Shown here piece by piece: positions 44,496 through 53,020 of a DNA stretch of 64,000 bases; within the stretch, counting starts at the first letter, position 1, and the number at the start of each line of letters is the position of its first letter. Under the pieces are notes generated by a model. That model was not told the origin of the DNA, did no database searches, and worked only from the letters and a program-made list of their open reading frames with translations. Source of the stretch: Pontibacter aydingkolensis (GTDB taxonomy: Bacteria; Bacteroidota; Bacteroidia; Cytophagales; Hymenobacteraceae); NCBI RefSeq assembly GCF_019443125.1, contig NZ_JAHYXK010000006.1:62001-126000 (forward strand), in the 5' to 3' direction. The position numbers and the translations under genes were made by a program.

Positions 44496-46820
44496 ATGAT
44501 CAGCAAACGCATAGTATCCCTTTTTGCGGCTGCCTGCTTAAGTATAGGTATCACTACGGCTACCCCTCCTGACGAGGGCATGTGGCTGCCTTTGCTTTTA
44601 AAGCAGCTTAATGAAACCGAGATGCAGAAAAAGGGCATGAAGCTCTCTGCCGAAGACATCTATAGTATAAACCAGTCGAGCCTGAAAGATGCCATTGTAT
44701 CGTTTGGCGGGTTCTGTACCGGCGAAATGATCTCTCCTGAGGGCCTTTTGCTTACAAACCACCACTGCGGTTACGGCCAGATACAGCAGCACAGCTCAGT
44801 GGAAAACGATTACCTGACCAACGGATTTTGGGCGAAGACAAAGGCTGAGGAGAAACCAAACCCGGGTCTTACTGCCACCTTTATCGTGCGTATGGAAGAC
44901 GTTACGAAGCAGATTCTGGAAGGCGCAAGCAACGCCAAAACAGAAGCTGAACGTGAGTCCATCATCCAGCGTAACATGGCTAAGGTTCGAAGAGAGTCTA
45001 CAGCCGGTACGCACTACGACGCTGTTATTAAGCCATACTTCTATGGTAACGAGTACTACATGTACATTACCGAAACGTTCCGCGACATACGCCTGGTAGG
45101 TGCTCCGCCTTCATCTATCGGTAAATTTGGTGGAGACACCGACAACTGGATGTGGCCACGCCACACCGGCGACTTCTCCCTGTTCAGGATTTATGCTGGC
45201 CCTAACAACGAGCCAGCAGACTACTCGCCAAACAACAAGCCTTACAAGCCAAAGCACCACCTGCCTATCTCATTAAACGGTGTGCAGGAGAATGACTTTA
45301 CCATGGTGTTTGGTTTCCCGGGCCGTACGAACGAGTACCTAACTTCACAGGCGATTGAGGAGATCTATTCGGTATCTAACCCACACAAGATCAACATCCG
45401 CGAAACAAAGCTGAACATCCTGGACAAGGACATGAAAGCTTCTGACGCCGTGCGTATTCAGTATGCCGCCAAGTATGCAAGCATTGCCAATGCCTGGAAA
45501 AAGTGGATCGGTGAGAACCGCGGTATCCGTAAGGCCAATGCGATTGAGAAGAAAAAGCAACTGGAGCAGCAGTTTGCCTCCTGGGTAGCAGCAGACCCTG
45601 CACGCCAGGCAACATATGGCAACCTGCTGGCCGAGTTCGAGAAAAACTACAAAGCACTGGACGGCATCACGATCACGCGCGACTATATCACCGAAGCTGC
45701 CTATGGTGTTGAGATCATCAGGTTTGCCAACACGTTTGTAAAGCTGCAGGAAATGCTGGCAGCCAATGCCCCGCAGAACGACATTAATGCACAGGTAGAT
45801 AAGCTGGAGAAAACAGTTGCCGGATTCTACAAAGATTACAACGCCCCTACCGATAAAAAGGTGTTTGCCGCTTTGCTGGATCTATACTATAAGAACATAG
45901 ACGCCAACCTGCACCCGACTGCTTTTGCCACGGTACGCACCAAGTATAAAGGCGACTTTAACAAGTATGCCGATGAGGTGTTTGCCAAGTCTGTGTTTAC
46001 ATCGGAGGCTGGCGTTAGAAAAGCCCTTGCTGATGTGAAAGCCGGTAAAAAAGACGTGCTGAAAAACGACCCTGCTTTACAGCTGGCAAACAGCATTTCG
46101 GATTACTACAGCAAGAACGTGATGCCTACTTACACAAAGGTAAACGACAACCTGAACCTGCTGTACAGAACCTATATGGCCGGCCTGCGTGAGATGCAGA
46201 GCGACAAGAAGTTTTACCCGGATGCCAACTCTACGCTACGTGTAGCTTACGGTAAGGTAGAGCCTTACGAGCCGGTAGATGGCGTAAAGTATAAATATTA
46301 TACTACGCTGGAAGGTATCATTGAAAAAGCAGAATCGGGTGCGGCAGAAGATTACGCTATACCAGCCCGCCTGAAGGAACTGTACGAGAAGAAAGACTAC
46401 GGCCGCTACGGTGTAAACGGACAGTTGCCGGTTGCCTTTATCGCTTCTAACCATACCACAGGCGGTAACTCCGGCTCTCCGGTTATAAATGCCAACGGTC
46501 AGCTGATTGGTACCAACTTCGACAGGAACTGGGAAGGTACTATGAGTGACATCGTATACAACCCTGACCAGGTGCGTAACATTTCGGTTGACGTGCGCTA
46601 CATGCTCTTTATTGTAGACAAGTTTGCCGGCGCCGGCCACCTGGTAGAGGAGATGACGCTGGTAACAGACGACACGTCAGGTTTGCCGCAGGTAGATGCA
46701 CGCCGGAAAGCTACTCCTGCTGAGGCCTCTAACCTCTCTGAGAAAGAGAAGCGCAAAGCAGAAAAGGCCGCTAAAAAAGCAGCTAAAAAGAAAAAGAAGG
46801 AAGCTGCTGAAGTACAGTAA
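44496..46820 (+). CDS. S46-family dipeptidyl-peptidase, DPP11 type
   Basis: This 774-residue exported serine peptidase removes dipeptides from oligopeptides. The signal peptide (SLFAAACLSIGITTA) is followed by the S46 start PPDEGMWLPLLL. The catalytic His is in LTNHHCGYG (H89/H90), and the Ser is S659 in GGNSGSPVIN. The residue 18 positions after the Ser is Arg677 (NFDRNWEG). In P. gingivalis the equivalent residue is Arg in DPP11 and Gly in DPP7, so this enzyme should prefer Asp or Glu at P1. The last 30 residues are a Lys/Ala-rich basic tail (KAAKKAAKKKKKE) not usual for the family. It is monocistronic with a strong terminator. Confidence 0.93.
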   Translation: MISKRIVSLFAAACLSIGITTATPPDEGMWLPLLLKQLNETEMQKKGMKLSAEDIYSINQSSLKDAIVSFGGFCTGEMISPEGLLLTNHHCGYGQIQQHSSVENDYLTNGFWAKTKAEEKPNPGLTATFIVRMEDVTKQILEGASNAKTEAERESIIQRNMAKVRRESTAGTHYDAVIKPYFYGNEYYMYITETFRDIRLVGAPPSSIGKFGGDTDNWMWPRHTGDFSLFRIYAGPNNEPADYSPNNKPYKPKHHLPISLNGVQENDFTMVFGFPGRTNEYLTSQAIEEIYSVSNPHKINIRETKLNILDKDMKASDAVRIQYAAKYASIANAWKKWIGENRGIRKANAIEKKKQLEQQFASWVAADPARQATYGNLLAEFEKNYKALDGITITRDYITEAAYGVEIIRFANTFVKLQEMLAANAPQNDINAQVDKLEKTVAGFYKDYNAPTDKKVFAALLDLYYKNIDANLHPTAFATVRTKYKGDFNKYADEVFAKSVFTSEAGVRKALADVKAGKKDVLKNDPALQLANSISDYYSKNVMPTYTKVNDNLNLLYRTYMAGLREMQSDKKFYPDANSTLRVAYGKVEPYEPVDGVKYKYYTTLEGIIEKAESGAAEDYAIPARLKELYEKKDYGRYGVNGQLPVAFIASNHTTGGNSGSPVINANGQLIGTNFDRNWEGTMSDIVYNPDQVRNISVDVRYMLFIVDKFAGAGHLVEEMTLVTDDTSGLPQVDARRKATPAEASNLSEKEKRKAEKAAKKAAKKKKKEAAEVQ

Positions 46821-46838
46821 AATCAGTTGTTAAGTATA

Positions 46839-46883
46839 AAGAGAAAGCCCCACCTGACATAACAGGCGGGGCTTTCTCTTTAT
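46839..46883 (+). terminator. Terminator after the S46 protease
   Basis: The arms AAGAGAAAGCCCCACCTG and CAGGCGGGGCTTTCTCTT (one mismatch) have a 6-base loop and a T run. Confidence 0.9.
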
Positions 46884-46931
46884 TGCTATAGTATAATGCT
46901 TTTTTCAATATTGTAGCACCAGAAATAAATG

Positions 46932-47348
46932 CTAGAGCTTATTCCCCTCTTGAGAGGGGTTAGGGGTGTGTCCATCCAACTGCTCAAACTCAAGTACAAA
47001 GCCCTTAATTGCCCTAAGCACATTTGCCATATCTTGTTTTACTTCTAGGTCATAGAACCTGAGAAACTTAACTCCAAATTGCTCTAATCGTTTCTGCCTT
47101 TGTAAATCTTCTGAATAGCTGTAGTCGTGGCTATCGCCATCTATCTCAATGGCCAGGTTTAACTCAGAGCAGTAGAAGTCAACAATGAAGCTATCCAGCG
47201 GCTTCTGGCGGTGGAAGTCCAGACCAAGCATGGCGCCGCCTTTGAGCTCCTGCCAAAGCAGCACCTCACCAAGAGTACTGTTGTTGCGCAGCTGCCTGGC
47301 CAGCTGCTTAAGGTAAGGCTTGTATGGGATGTGCTTTCTTTTCTCCAT
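46932..47348 (-). CDS. DUF559 endonuclease-fold protein inside an inverted repeat
   Basis: This protein of about 138 residues belongs to DUF559, which has a PD-(D/E)XK-like (Vsr/MTES) nuclease fold. The putative active site is visible: FHRQKPLDSFIVDFYCSEL gives the Asp and NLAIEIDGDSHDY gives the E-x-D. An upstream helix carries LGEVLLWQELKGG. I chose the Met at 47348; the longer start at 47366 lies in the inverted repeat. The last residues (HTPNPSQEGNKL) and the stop are read from the other repeat arm. Arms at 46940-46971 and 47361-47392 are perfectly complementary over 32 bp. The layout suggests that gene and repeats are linked as a unit. Confidence 0.85.
   Translation of the reverse strand: MEKRKHIPYKPYLKQLARQLRNNSTLGEVLLWQELKGGAMLGLDFHRQKPLDSFIVDFYCSELNLAIEIDGDSHDYSYSEDLQRQKRLEQFGVKFLRFYDLEVKQDMANVLRAIKGFVLEFEQLDGHTPNPSQEGNKL
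46940..46971. repeat. Left arm of the 32-bp inverted repeat
   Basis: It contains the hairpin CCCCTCttgaGAGGGG followed by TTAGGGGTGTG. It is the exact reverse complement of 47361-47392 and a type A dispersed repeat. Confidence 0.9.
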
Positions 47349-47360
47349 GGTGCGTACAGA

Positions 47361-47392
47361 ACACACCCCTAACCCCTCTCAAGAGGGGAATA
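47361..47392. repeat. Right arm of the 32-bp inverted repeat
   Basis: It begins ACACACCCCTAACCCC and ends AAGAGGGGAATA, and pairs exactly with 46940-46971. Type A copies at 6337-6367 and 7414-7443 share the same core. Confidence 0.9.
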
Positions 47393-47645
47393 GTTCATAC
47401 TAATAGCAGTTAAATCGGCTTTATTGTAGCCCCTTTTCATTCATAAGAGTTATGATCATTAAAGGTTAACATCTGCAATAACAAACTGTACAAAATTTAA
47501 ATTTTCTCAAATCATAAAATCACTATATTAGTACACTGCTGCTAGCTTTTTTTGTGTCAAAAATAAACTCCACACATAGTGCAGATAGTAGGAGTTGGTA
47601 CTCCTGTTAGCCGGACGTTGGTACACATTTAAAGTATAAATCCAC

Positions 47646-48467
47646 TTGAGAGACTTAAAGAAGTTTATCTTTTTGTTCAGGTTCATAATTTGTCTTGCCT
47701 TTGTTGGCATGGTAACTACTGGTTGTGCCCAGACAAGTAGAAGTGTAGCTTTATTCAAAAATACTGAGGCTTATGAATTGGCTAAAGCAGTTGAAAACAA
47801 CAATTTGAGTAAAATAGAAGCTTTGGTAAAAGAGAATCCAAGGCTTTTGGAAGTCACATCCGAATCAGGTTCTAATGTATTAGCTTTAAGTGTCCACGTG
47901 GAGAACTTCCAGTCTTTCAAGAAGCTACTGGAGTTAGGAGCTGACCCGAACTTCACAAATCCATATACTAAGTACAGTATACTGATGGAGTCAATAAAGC
48001 CTTATGGGAATAGTATGGAGTGGGTGAAGGACAACAGGTTTGCGCAGTTGCTCCTTAAACATGGCGCAGAGCCGAACTATACTATTGAAGCTGAGTTCAC
48101 CAATGAGAAAGGCAACCATATACTTGCATCTTCACCGTTGTTGCAAGCATCTCGCCTCAACCTTGATATGGTAAAACTCTTAATCGCCCATAAAGCAGAT
48201 TATAATAAACGTGTTGGCGGGAAAACTCCTTTCTCAGAGGCAGTGAGTTCTCGTAAGTTTGAGATAATAGACTACTACATCGATTCATTAAATGTAGACG
48301 TCCGAGAGCCAATGCGGGTAAGGAGTAGTGACAGCTTATTTATCCAAGACTACCTTAACAAATTCATGAACTATGAAGAAGAGTCAGAAGGCCATAGGAA
48401 GAAAATGGAGTTGATCGAAAAGCTTGAATCAAAAGGATTGGACTTCAAAAATTATAAGCACAAATAA
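47646..48467 (+). CDS. Ankyrin-repeat lipoprotein
   Basis: This 273-residue exported protein starts at a TTG: the signal peptide FIFLFRFIICLAFVG and lipobox TTGC need this upstream start, and the next Met lies inside the signal. Ankyrin-like helical pairs follow (GSNVLALSVHVENFQSFKKL..LLELGADPN, LLLKHGAEPN, MVKLLIAHKADYN). Such repeats bind other proteins. No effector domain is seen. AT content is higher than in flanking genes, which hints at recent acquisition. The gene has no clear operon partner. Confidence 0.75.
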   Translation: MRDLKKFIFLFRFIICLAFVGMVTTGCAQTSRSVALFKNTEAYELAKAVENNNLSKIEALVKENPRLLEVTSESGSNVLALSVHVENFQSFKKLLELGADPNFTNPYTKYSILMESIKPYGNSMEWVKDNRFAQLLLKHGAEPNYTIEAEFTNEKGNHILASSPLLQASRLNLDMVKLLIAHKADYNKRVGGKTPFSEAVSSRKFEIIDYYIDSLNVDVREPMRVRSSDSLFIQDYLNKFMNYEEESEGHRKKMELIEKLESKGLDFKNYKHK

Positions 48468-48558
48468 AAACGAGTACCAACCACACCTTTACCGTAGCTA
48501 CTCCACGGCGAAGCCTAACGCGTAACGTAACCAACCTCACTCATTTTATACTTTCACG

Positions 48559-49062
48559 ATGGAGTTTATACTAAGGCCCTGGCGCACCGAAGACATTAAC
48601 AGTCTGGTAAAGTATGGCAACAACTACAATGTTGCCAGGAACATGGCTGATGTTTTTCCGCATCCTTATACCAGGGAGAACGGAATAGCCTTTATTGAAT
48701 TTGCCTCAAAAGCATCTCCTCCAAACATTCTGGCGATAGAAGTTAATGGCGAGGCTGCCGGTGGCATTGGCATACATCCGCAGGGCGATATTTATCAAAA
48801 GAATGCGGAGTTAGGCTATTGGCTGGCAGAACCGTACTGGGGAAACGGGATCATCTCAAAAGCTATAACTGAGATGGTAGCGTACGGCTTTAAAAACTGG
48901 GACATCACCCGCATCTACGCAAGGCCATTTGGCACGAACATCGGCTCACAAAAAGCTCTTGAAAAAGCAGGCTTCACGTTAGAAGCACAAATGAGCAAGA
49001 CCTTCTTTAAAAACGGGGAGTACTTTGATGAATTGGTCTATGCTGTAAGGCGGGAAGTATAA
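48559..49062 (+). CDS. GNAT acetyltransferase (RimJ/RimL-like)
   Basis: This 167-residue N-acetyltransferase has the RimJ/RimL pattern: LRPWRTEDINSLVKYGNN at the N-terminus, AGGIGIHPQGDIYQKNAELGYWL for strands 4-5, then the acetyl-CoA loop GNGIISKAI and IYARPFGTNIGSQKALEKAGF at the C-terminus. It probably acetylates a ribosomal protein N-terminus, an amino sugar or a small amine. It stands alone, about 50 bases before the beta-propeller-like gene. Confidence 0.9.
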   Translation: MEFILRPWRTEDINSLVKYGNNYNVARNMADVFPHPYTRENGIAFIEFASKASPPNILAIEVNGEAAGGIGIHPQGDIYQKNAELGYWLAEPYWGNGIISKAITEMVAYGFKNWDITRIYARPFGTNIGSQKALEKAGFTLEAQMSKTFFKNGEYFDELVYAVRREV

Positions 49063-49113
49063 ATTGCTTATCTTTCTACTCATTAACAGCTAACCTTACA
49101 TAAACAGGCATTC

Positions 49114-49986
49114 ATGAAAAAACACATACTTTACCTACTCACCTTCCTCTGTCCTACACTCCTGCTGGCACAGCCATCTTCCGACATTCTGCTGCTGGAC
49201 ATGGCCGTGAAGAAGAACCAGGTTATACTTTCGAACCCACGCAACATTACCAACCATCCGGGATACGACAACCAGCCATCCTTTCATACTTCTCAACCGC
49301 TGGTATACTACTCGTCGGCCAACGCCGATGGTAAAATGGATATCCGCAGCTATAACCTCAACAGCAAGCAAACCACAGACTTTACCGCTACGCCTGTTAA
49401 CGAGTTCTCTCCCACCCTTACGCCCGATGGCATGCATATTTCCTGCATCATTCAGCGGGAGAACGGGCAACAGGACCTGGGCATATATAACATCGACAGC
49501 AAGGAGGTAACCGTGCTGATAGACAACCTGACGGTGGGCTACCATGCCTGGATCGATAATAAAAACCTGCTGCTATTTATACTTGCAGATAAAGGCCACG
49601 AACTACAGCATTACAACTTCGACACAAAACAGAACAAAGTACTGGCAAAAAGTATAGGCCGTTCGCTGCACAAGATTCCGGGCCAGAACGCCATAAGCTT
49701 CATCGATAAGTCGGACAGCACACAATGGCTGATAAAGCGCTACGACCATAAAACAGGAGCCATCACTACTATTGCTCCTACTTTACCCCAAAAAGAAGAT
49801 ATTACCTGGACGAAGAATGGTTTTATACTTAGCAGCGATGGAAGTAAGATTTATACTTTAAAACCAGGTAAAAACCAGGATTGGCAACCTGTAAAGGTTC
49901 AGGGCAATACAACTTTGCTCAAAAGTATAACCCGCATGGCAACCAATAATGAAAACAACCAACTGGCAGTAGTGGTAAGCGAATAA
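49114..49986 (+). CDS. Exported TolB-like/PD40 beta-propeller protein
   Basis: This 290-residue protein has a signal peptide (KKHILYLLTFLCPTLLLAQ). It has PD40/WD40-like blades with the repeated pattern of aromatic-Asp-x(2)-Thr: QPSFHTSQPLVYYSSANADGK, SPTLTPDGMHISCIIQREN and FILSSDGSKIYTLKPG. Such periplasmic propellers bind proteins or glycans. No enzymatic motif is present. Family annotation is by pattern. Confidence 0.7.
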   Translation: MKKHILYLLTFLCPTLLLAQPSSDILLLDMAVKKNQVILSNPRNITNHPGYDNQPSFHTSQPLVYYSSANADGKMDIRSYNLNSKQTTDFTATPVNEFSPTLTPDGMHISCIIQRENGQQDLGIYNIDSKEVTVLIDNLTVGYHAWIDNKNLLLFILADKGHELQHYNFDTKQNKVLAKSIGRSLHKIPGQNAISFIDKSDSTQWLIKRYDHKTGAITTIAPTLPQKEDITWTKNGFILSSDGSKIYTLKPGKNQDWQPVKVQGNTTLLKSITRMATNNENNQLAVVVSE

Positions 49987-50119
49987 GGTATAATTTTAGT
50001 ATATTGAGGATTGTAAACAGCGGCTTAGTCTATTCTTTGGGGCGAGCTAAACGTTGTAAAAAGCCAGCATAAGTATAGCCAGATAGCTAGTTTATACTTT
50101 ACACTTCTAAAACTTCGAC

Positions 50120-51316
50120 ATGAACAGCATTATCAGCCTATCCATACTTCGTAAAAGCGCCCTTACGGTGGCACTTGCCTCTGCTGGTACTTTAGGTTAT
50201 GCGCAGGCACAGGATTATAAAAGTATACACCAAAAAGCCATACTAGTAGATACCCACAACGATGTGCTTATCTCAATGCTGAAAGGTATAGACATTAGCA
50301 AAGACCTGCGCGGTAAAACACACTCCGACCTGGCACGTTTTAAGCAAGGTGGCGTAGATGCGCAGTTTTTTTCGGTATGGAGCGATGAGAATGGTAACTT
50401 TAAGTATGCCAAATTGCAGATAGATACCCTGAAAGCTGTTATAGCACGCAACCCGGAGCAGATGCTGTTCGCTACTTCTCATAGCGATATTATGAAAGCA
50501 GTTGAACAAGGTAAACTGGCCAGCCTGATAGGTGTGGAAGGCGGCCACATGATTGACAATGACATTAAAAAGCTGGACGAACTCTACAAGAATGGTGCCC
50601 GCTACATGACCCTAACCTGGAACAACTCCACGCCATGGGCTACGTCGGCGGCAGACGAAACATCTGGTAAAGTCCCAAGGTCTAAGCGTGGCCTTACAAA
50701 GTATGGCAAACAGGTAGTGCAGCGCATGAACGAACTGGGCATGATGGTAGATTTGAGCCATGTTGGCGAGAGAACTTTCTGGGATGCCATGGCTGTCACT
50801 AAAAAACCTGTGCTGATATCGCATAGCTGTGTGCACAAAATTGCACCTGTGCCGCGCAACCTGAAAGACGACCAGATAAAAGCCATCGCCAAAAACGGCG
50901 GTGTTATTCAACTAAACTTTTTCTCTGGCTTTCTTGATCCTGAATTTGATAAACGCAACAACGCATTCCGGGCAAAGCATAAAGCGGAGATGGATTCACT
51001 TAGAGCTTTGAATTGGTCTGGCTCCAACATAGCGGAACACCTGCGTAAGAAATACCCTGAAGAGGTAGAACAGGTACGTCCGCCCCTTTCTATACTTTTT
51101 GACCACCTGGACTATATCGTGAAGCTTGTAGGAGTGGACTACGTAGGCATGGGTTCAGATTTTGACGGGGTTACCTCTACGCCGCGGCAACTGGATGGCG
51201 TAGATGATTTTCCGGTAATTACCAAAGAGCTGCTGGCACGTGGCTATAGCGAGGAAGATATTTATAAAATAATGGGTGGCAACGCATTAAGGGTTTTTAA
51301 AGCGAACGAAAAGTAG
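50120..51316 (+). CDS. Membrane-dipeptidase-like M19 metallopeptidase
   Basis: This 398-residue exported enzyme belongs to the renal dipeptidase family. After a signal peptide (SALTVALASAGTLGYAQA) the zinc-site motifs appear in order: VDTHNDVLISML (H and D), LIGVEGGHMIDND (bridging Glu), VDLSHVGERTFWD and ISHSCVH (His ligands), and GMGSDFDGV (Asp). It probably splits dipeptides, possibly D-amino-acid containing ones from cell-wall turnover. It is preceded by an unremarkable 130-base spacer and followed by an inverted-repeat element. Confidence 0.92.
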   Translation: MNSIISLSILRKSALTVALASAGTLGYAQAQDYKSIHQKAILVDTHNDVLISMLKGIDISKDLRGKTHSDLARFKQGGVDAQFFSVWSDENGNFKYAKLQIDTLKAVIARNPEQMLFATSHSDIMKAVEQGKLASLIGVEGGHMIDNDIKKLDELYKNGARYMTLTWNNSTPWATSAADETSGKVPRSKRGLTKYGKQVVQRMNELGMMVDLSHVGERTFWDAMAVTKKPVLISHSCVHKIAPVPRNLKDDQIKAIAKNGGVIQLNFFSGFLDPEFDKRNNAFRAKHKAEMDSLRALNWSGSNIAEHLRKKYPEEVEQVRPPLSILFDHLDYIVKLVGVDYVGMGSDFDGVTSTPRQLDGVDDFPVITKELLARGYSEEDIYKIMGGNALRVFKANEK

Positions 51317-51350
51317 TAAGCTTTATACTTTGGTAATGCCTTCCAGCACT

Positions 51351-51434
51351 GTCATCTCGACCATCGGGAGAGATCTTTACAAAATTCCTTGAGAACTAAT
51401 TCTAAAGAGATCTCTCACGTTGTTCGAGATGACA
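51351..51434. repeat. Inverted-repeat element before the methyltransferase gene
   Basis: GTCATCTCGA and TCGAGATGAC form outer arms, and GAGAGATCT and AGATCTCTC form inner arms with an approximate 25-base loop. The 84-bp element is non-coding. The methyltransferase ATG (51455) lies 20 bases beyond it. Confidence 0.75.
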
Positions 51435-51454
51435 TTATACTTTACCCATACCGT

Positions 51455-52201
51455 ATGGCTTACCAACACAAAGACAACTTCTCGGCGCAATCGGCTGCCT
51501 ATGCTGCTTTCAGGCCGCATTACCCGCAGGCACTTTACGATTTCCTGTTTGCCTTACCTGTTGTGATACAAACTGCCTGGGATTGCGGTACCGGAAACGG
51601 ACAGGTAGCCTCGGTGCTGGCAGAAAAGTATAAGCATGTATACGCCACCGATATCAGCGAAGCACAGCTGCAAAAAGCAACCATCAAACCTAACATCACC
51701 TATACCAAAGCAGGTGCAGAAGCCTCCGGTTTAGCTGACCAAAGTATAAACCTGATCACGGTGGCGCAGGCAGTACACTGGTTCGATTTCGACGCTTTTC
51801 ACAAGGAGGTAAAACGTGTGGCAAAACCCGGTGCTTTTATTACCATCTGGGGATACGGACTTCTAAGCATCTCCCATGAGATCGACACCATCATAACGTA
51901 TTTCTATAAGCATACCACCGGCCCGTACTGGGATTCGGAACGCCGCCACCTGGATGTTGCTTACAATACCATTCCTTTTCCTTATAAAGAAGTTTCATGC
52001 CCCGGTTTCGAGATAAAAGCCACCTGGACCAGAGAACAGTTTATGGGTTACTTGAGCTCCTGGTCTAGTGTGCAGCATTATATCAAACAGCAAGGCACCT
52101 CACCCCTTCCTGACCTGAAAGCGCAACTATTAGAGCAGTGGCCGGACGGTAAAAGTATAGAAGTTACTTTTCCGGTGTTTATGCGCATTGGCAAAGTATG
52201 A
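51455..52201 (+). CDS. Class I SAM-dependent methyltransferase
   Basis: From the chosen Met at 51455 the protein has 248 residues and begins MAYQHKDNFSAQSAAYAAFRPHYP, as in the family. A longer in-frame start at 51389 lies within the repeat element and is not credible. Motif I reads WDCGTGNGQVASVLAEK, followed by YATDIS (acidic SAM ribose contact) and a VAQAVHWFDFDAF segment typical of Methyltransf_11 proteins. The substrate is unknown; small-molecule carboxylates or biotin precursors are possible for this type. The gene stands alone, just after the repeat. Confidence 0.9.
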   Translation: MAYQHKDNFSAQSAAYAAFRPHYPQALYDFLFALPVVIQTAWDCGTGNGQVASVLAEKYKHVYATDISEAQLQKATIKPNITYTKAGAEASGLADQSINLITVAQAVHWFDFDAFHKEVKRVAKPGAFITIWGYGLLSISHEIDTIITYFYKHTTGPYWDSERRHLDVAYNTIPFPYKEVSCPGFEIKATWTREQFMGYLSSWSSVQHYIKQQGTSPLPDLKAQLLEQWPDGKSIEVTFPVFMRIGKV

Positions 52202-52274
52202 TCAGAGCAAGCCAAAGTAGTTTATCAAACTTTAAAAACTGATGCCGCCTGTTGTTAATTAATTGGCAGGCAGC

Positions 52275-52282
52275 TATTTTTG
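52275..52282 (+). promoter_or_regulatory. Bacteroidota promoter (-7 TATTTTTG)
   Basis: TATTTTTG at -7 is preceded by TTG at 52252-52254 with a 20-base spacer, matching the TTTG-N19-21-TAnnTTTG consensus. It lies 32 bases before the exported-protein start. Confidence 0.7.
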
Positions 52283-52313
52283 ATGTTTAAAACAGACAAC
52301 AAATTTTTAGCCC

Positions 52314-52946
52314 ATGAAACAAACTTTACTTTCACTAGTTACTTTTCTCATCACACTTACCTCACTACAGGCGCAGGATATTATTACAAAACGCACCGGC
52401 GAAAAAGTAGAGGCCAAAGTACTCGAAATATCACTTACTGAGATCAAGTATAAACGCTATAGCAACCTGGAGGGCCCGATCTATTCGCTTCCGAAAGCTG
52501 AGGTAATGCTGATTCAGTATGAAAACAAGACAAACGAGGTATTTGAACTACCTGAGTCAGGTGCTGTCACAGCATCCGCAGGAAATGGTTCCTATACAGG
52601 TTCGGTGCCTGTAGGTACATCAGAAAACGCGTTGCAGCAGTACAACAGAGGGCAAACCGATGCCGAAATGTTTTATGAAGGCTACAAAACGGCAAGTACA
52701 GTTGTTCTGGTCACAAGTCTTTTATCTCCGCTTGTAGGGCTTGTGCCTGCAATTGGCACATCAACATCGCCACCTAAAATGCAAAACCTGGAGGCTCCTA
52801 ATTATCAGCTATTGCAAAACCCTGATTATGCTGCCGGCTACAAAAAGAAAGCCCGCAAAATGAAATCAGCTAAAGTATGGACAAACTGGGGAATTGGCCT
52901 TGGTGCAAACCTCTTAGCTTTTATGCTGATTGCCAATAGCCAATAA
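52314..52946 (+). CDS. Exported hypothetical protein with C-terminal membrane helix
   Basis: This 210-residue protein has a signal peptide (LLSLVTFLITLTSLQAQ). A first conserved segment resembles a small beta domain (IITKRTGEKVEAKVLEISLTEIKYKRYSNL). A Ser/Gly/Thr linker is followed by TASTVVLVTSLLSPLVGLVPAI and a C-terminal helix (WGIGLGANLLAFMLIANSQ) that could anchor it. Similar proteins are common in Bacteroidota, but no function is known to me. It has its own promoter and terminator. Confidence 0.6.
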   Translation: MKQTLLSLVTFLITLTSLQAQDIITKRTGEKVEAKVLEISLTEIKYKRYSNLEGPIYSLPKAEVMLIQYENKTNEVFELPESGAVTASAGNGSYTGSVPVGTSENALQQYNRGQTDAEMFYEGYKTASTVVLVTSLLSPLVGLVPAIGTSTSPPKMQNLEAPNYQLLQNPDYAAGYKKKARKMKSAKVWTNWGIGLGANLLAFMLIANSQ

Positions 52947-52963
52947 ACCGTAATAAAGTATAA

Positions 52964-53006
52964 ACAGAAATGCCCCTACAAAAAATGTAGGGGCATTTCT
53001 GTTTTC
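52964..53006. terminator. Bidirectional terminator between convergent genes
   Basis: ACAGAAATGCCCCTACA and TGTAGGGGCATTTCTGT arms surround a 5-base loop between the exported protein and the SDR gene. Confidence 0.9.
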
Positions 53007-53020
53007 AAAAGTTCTTAGGT

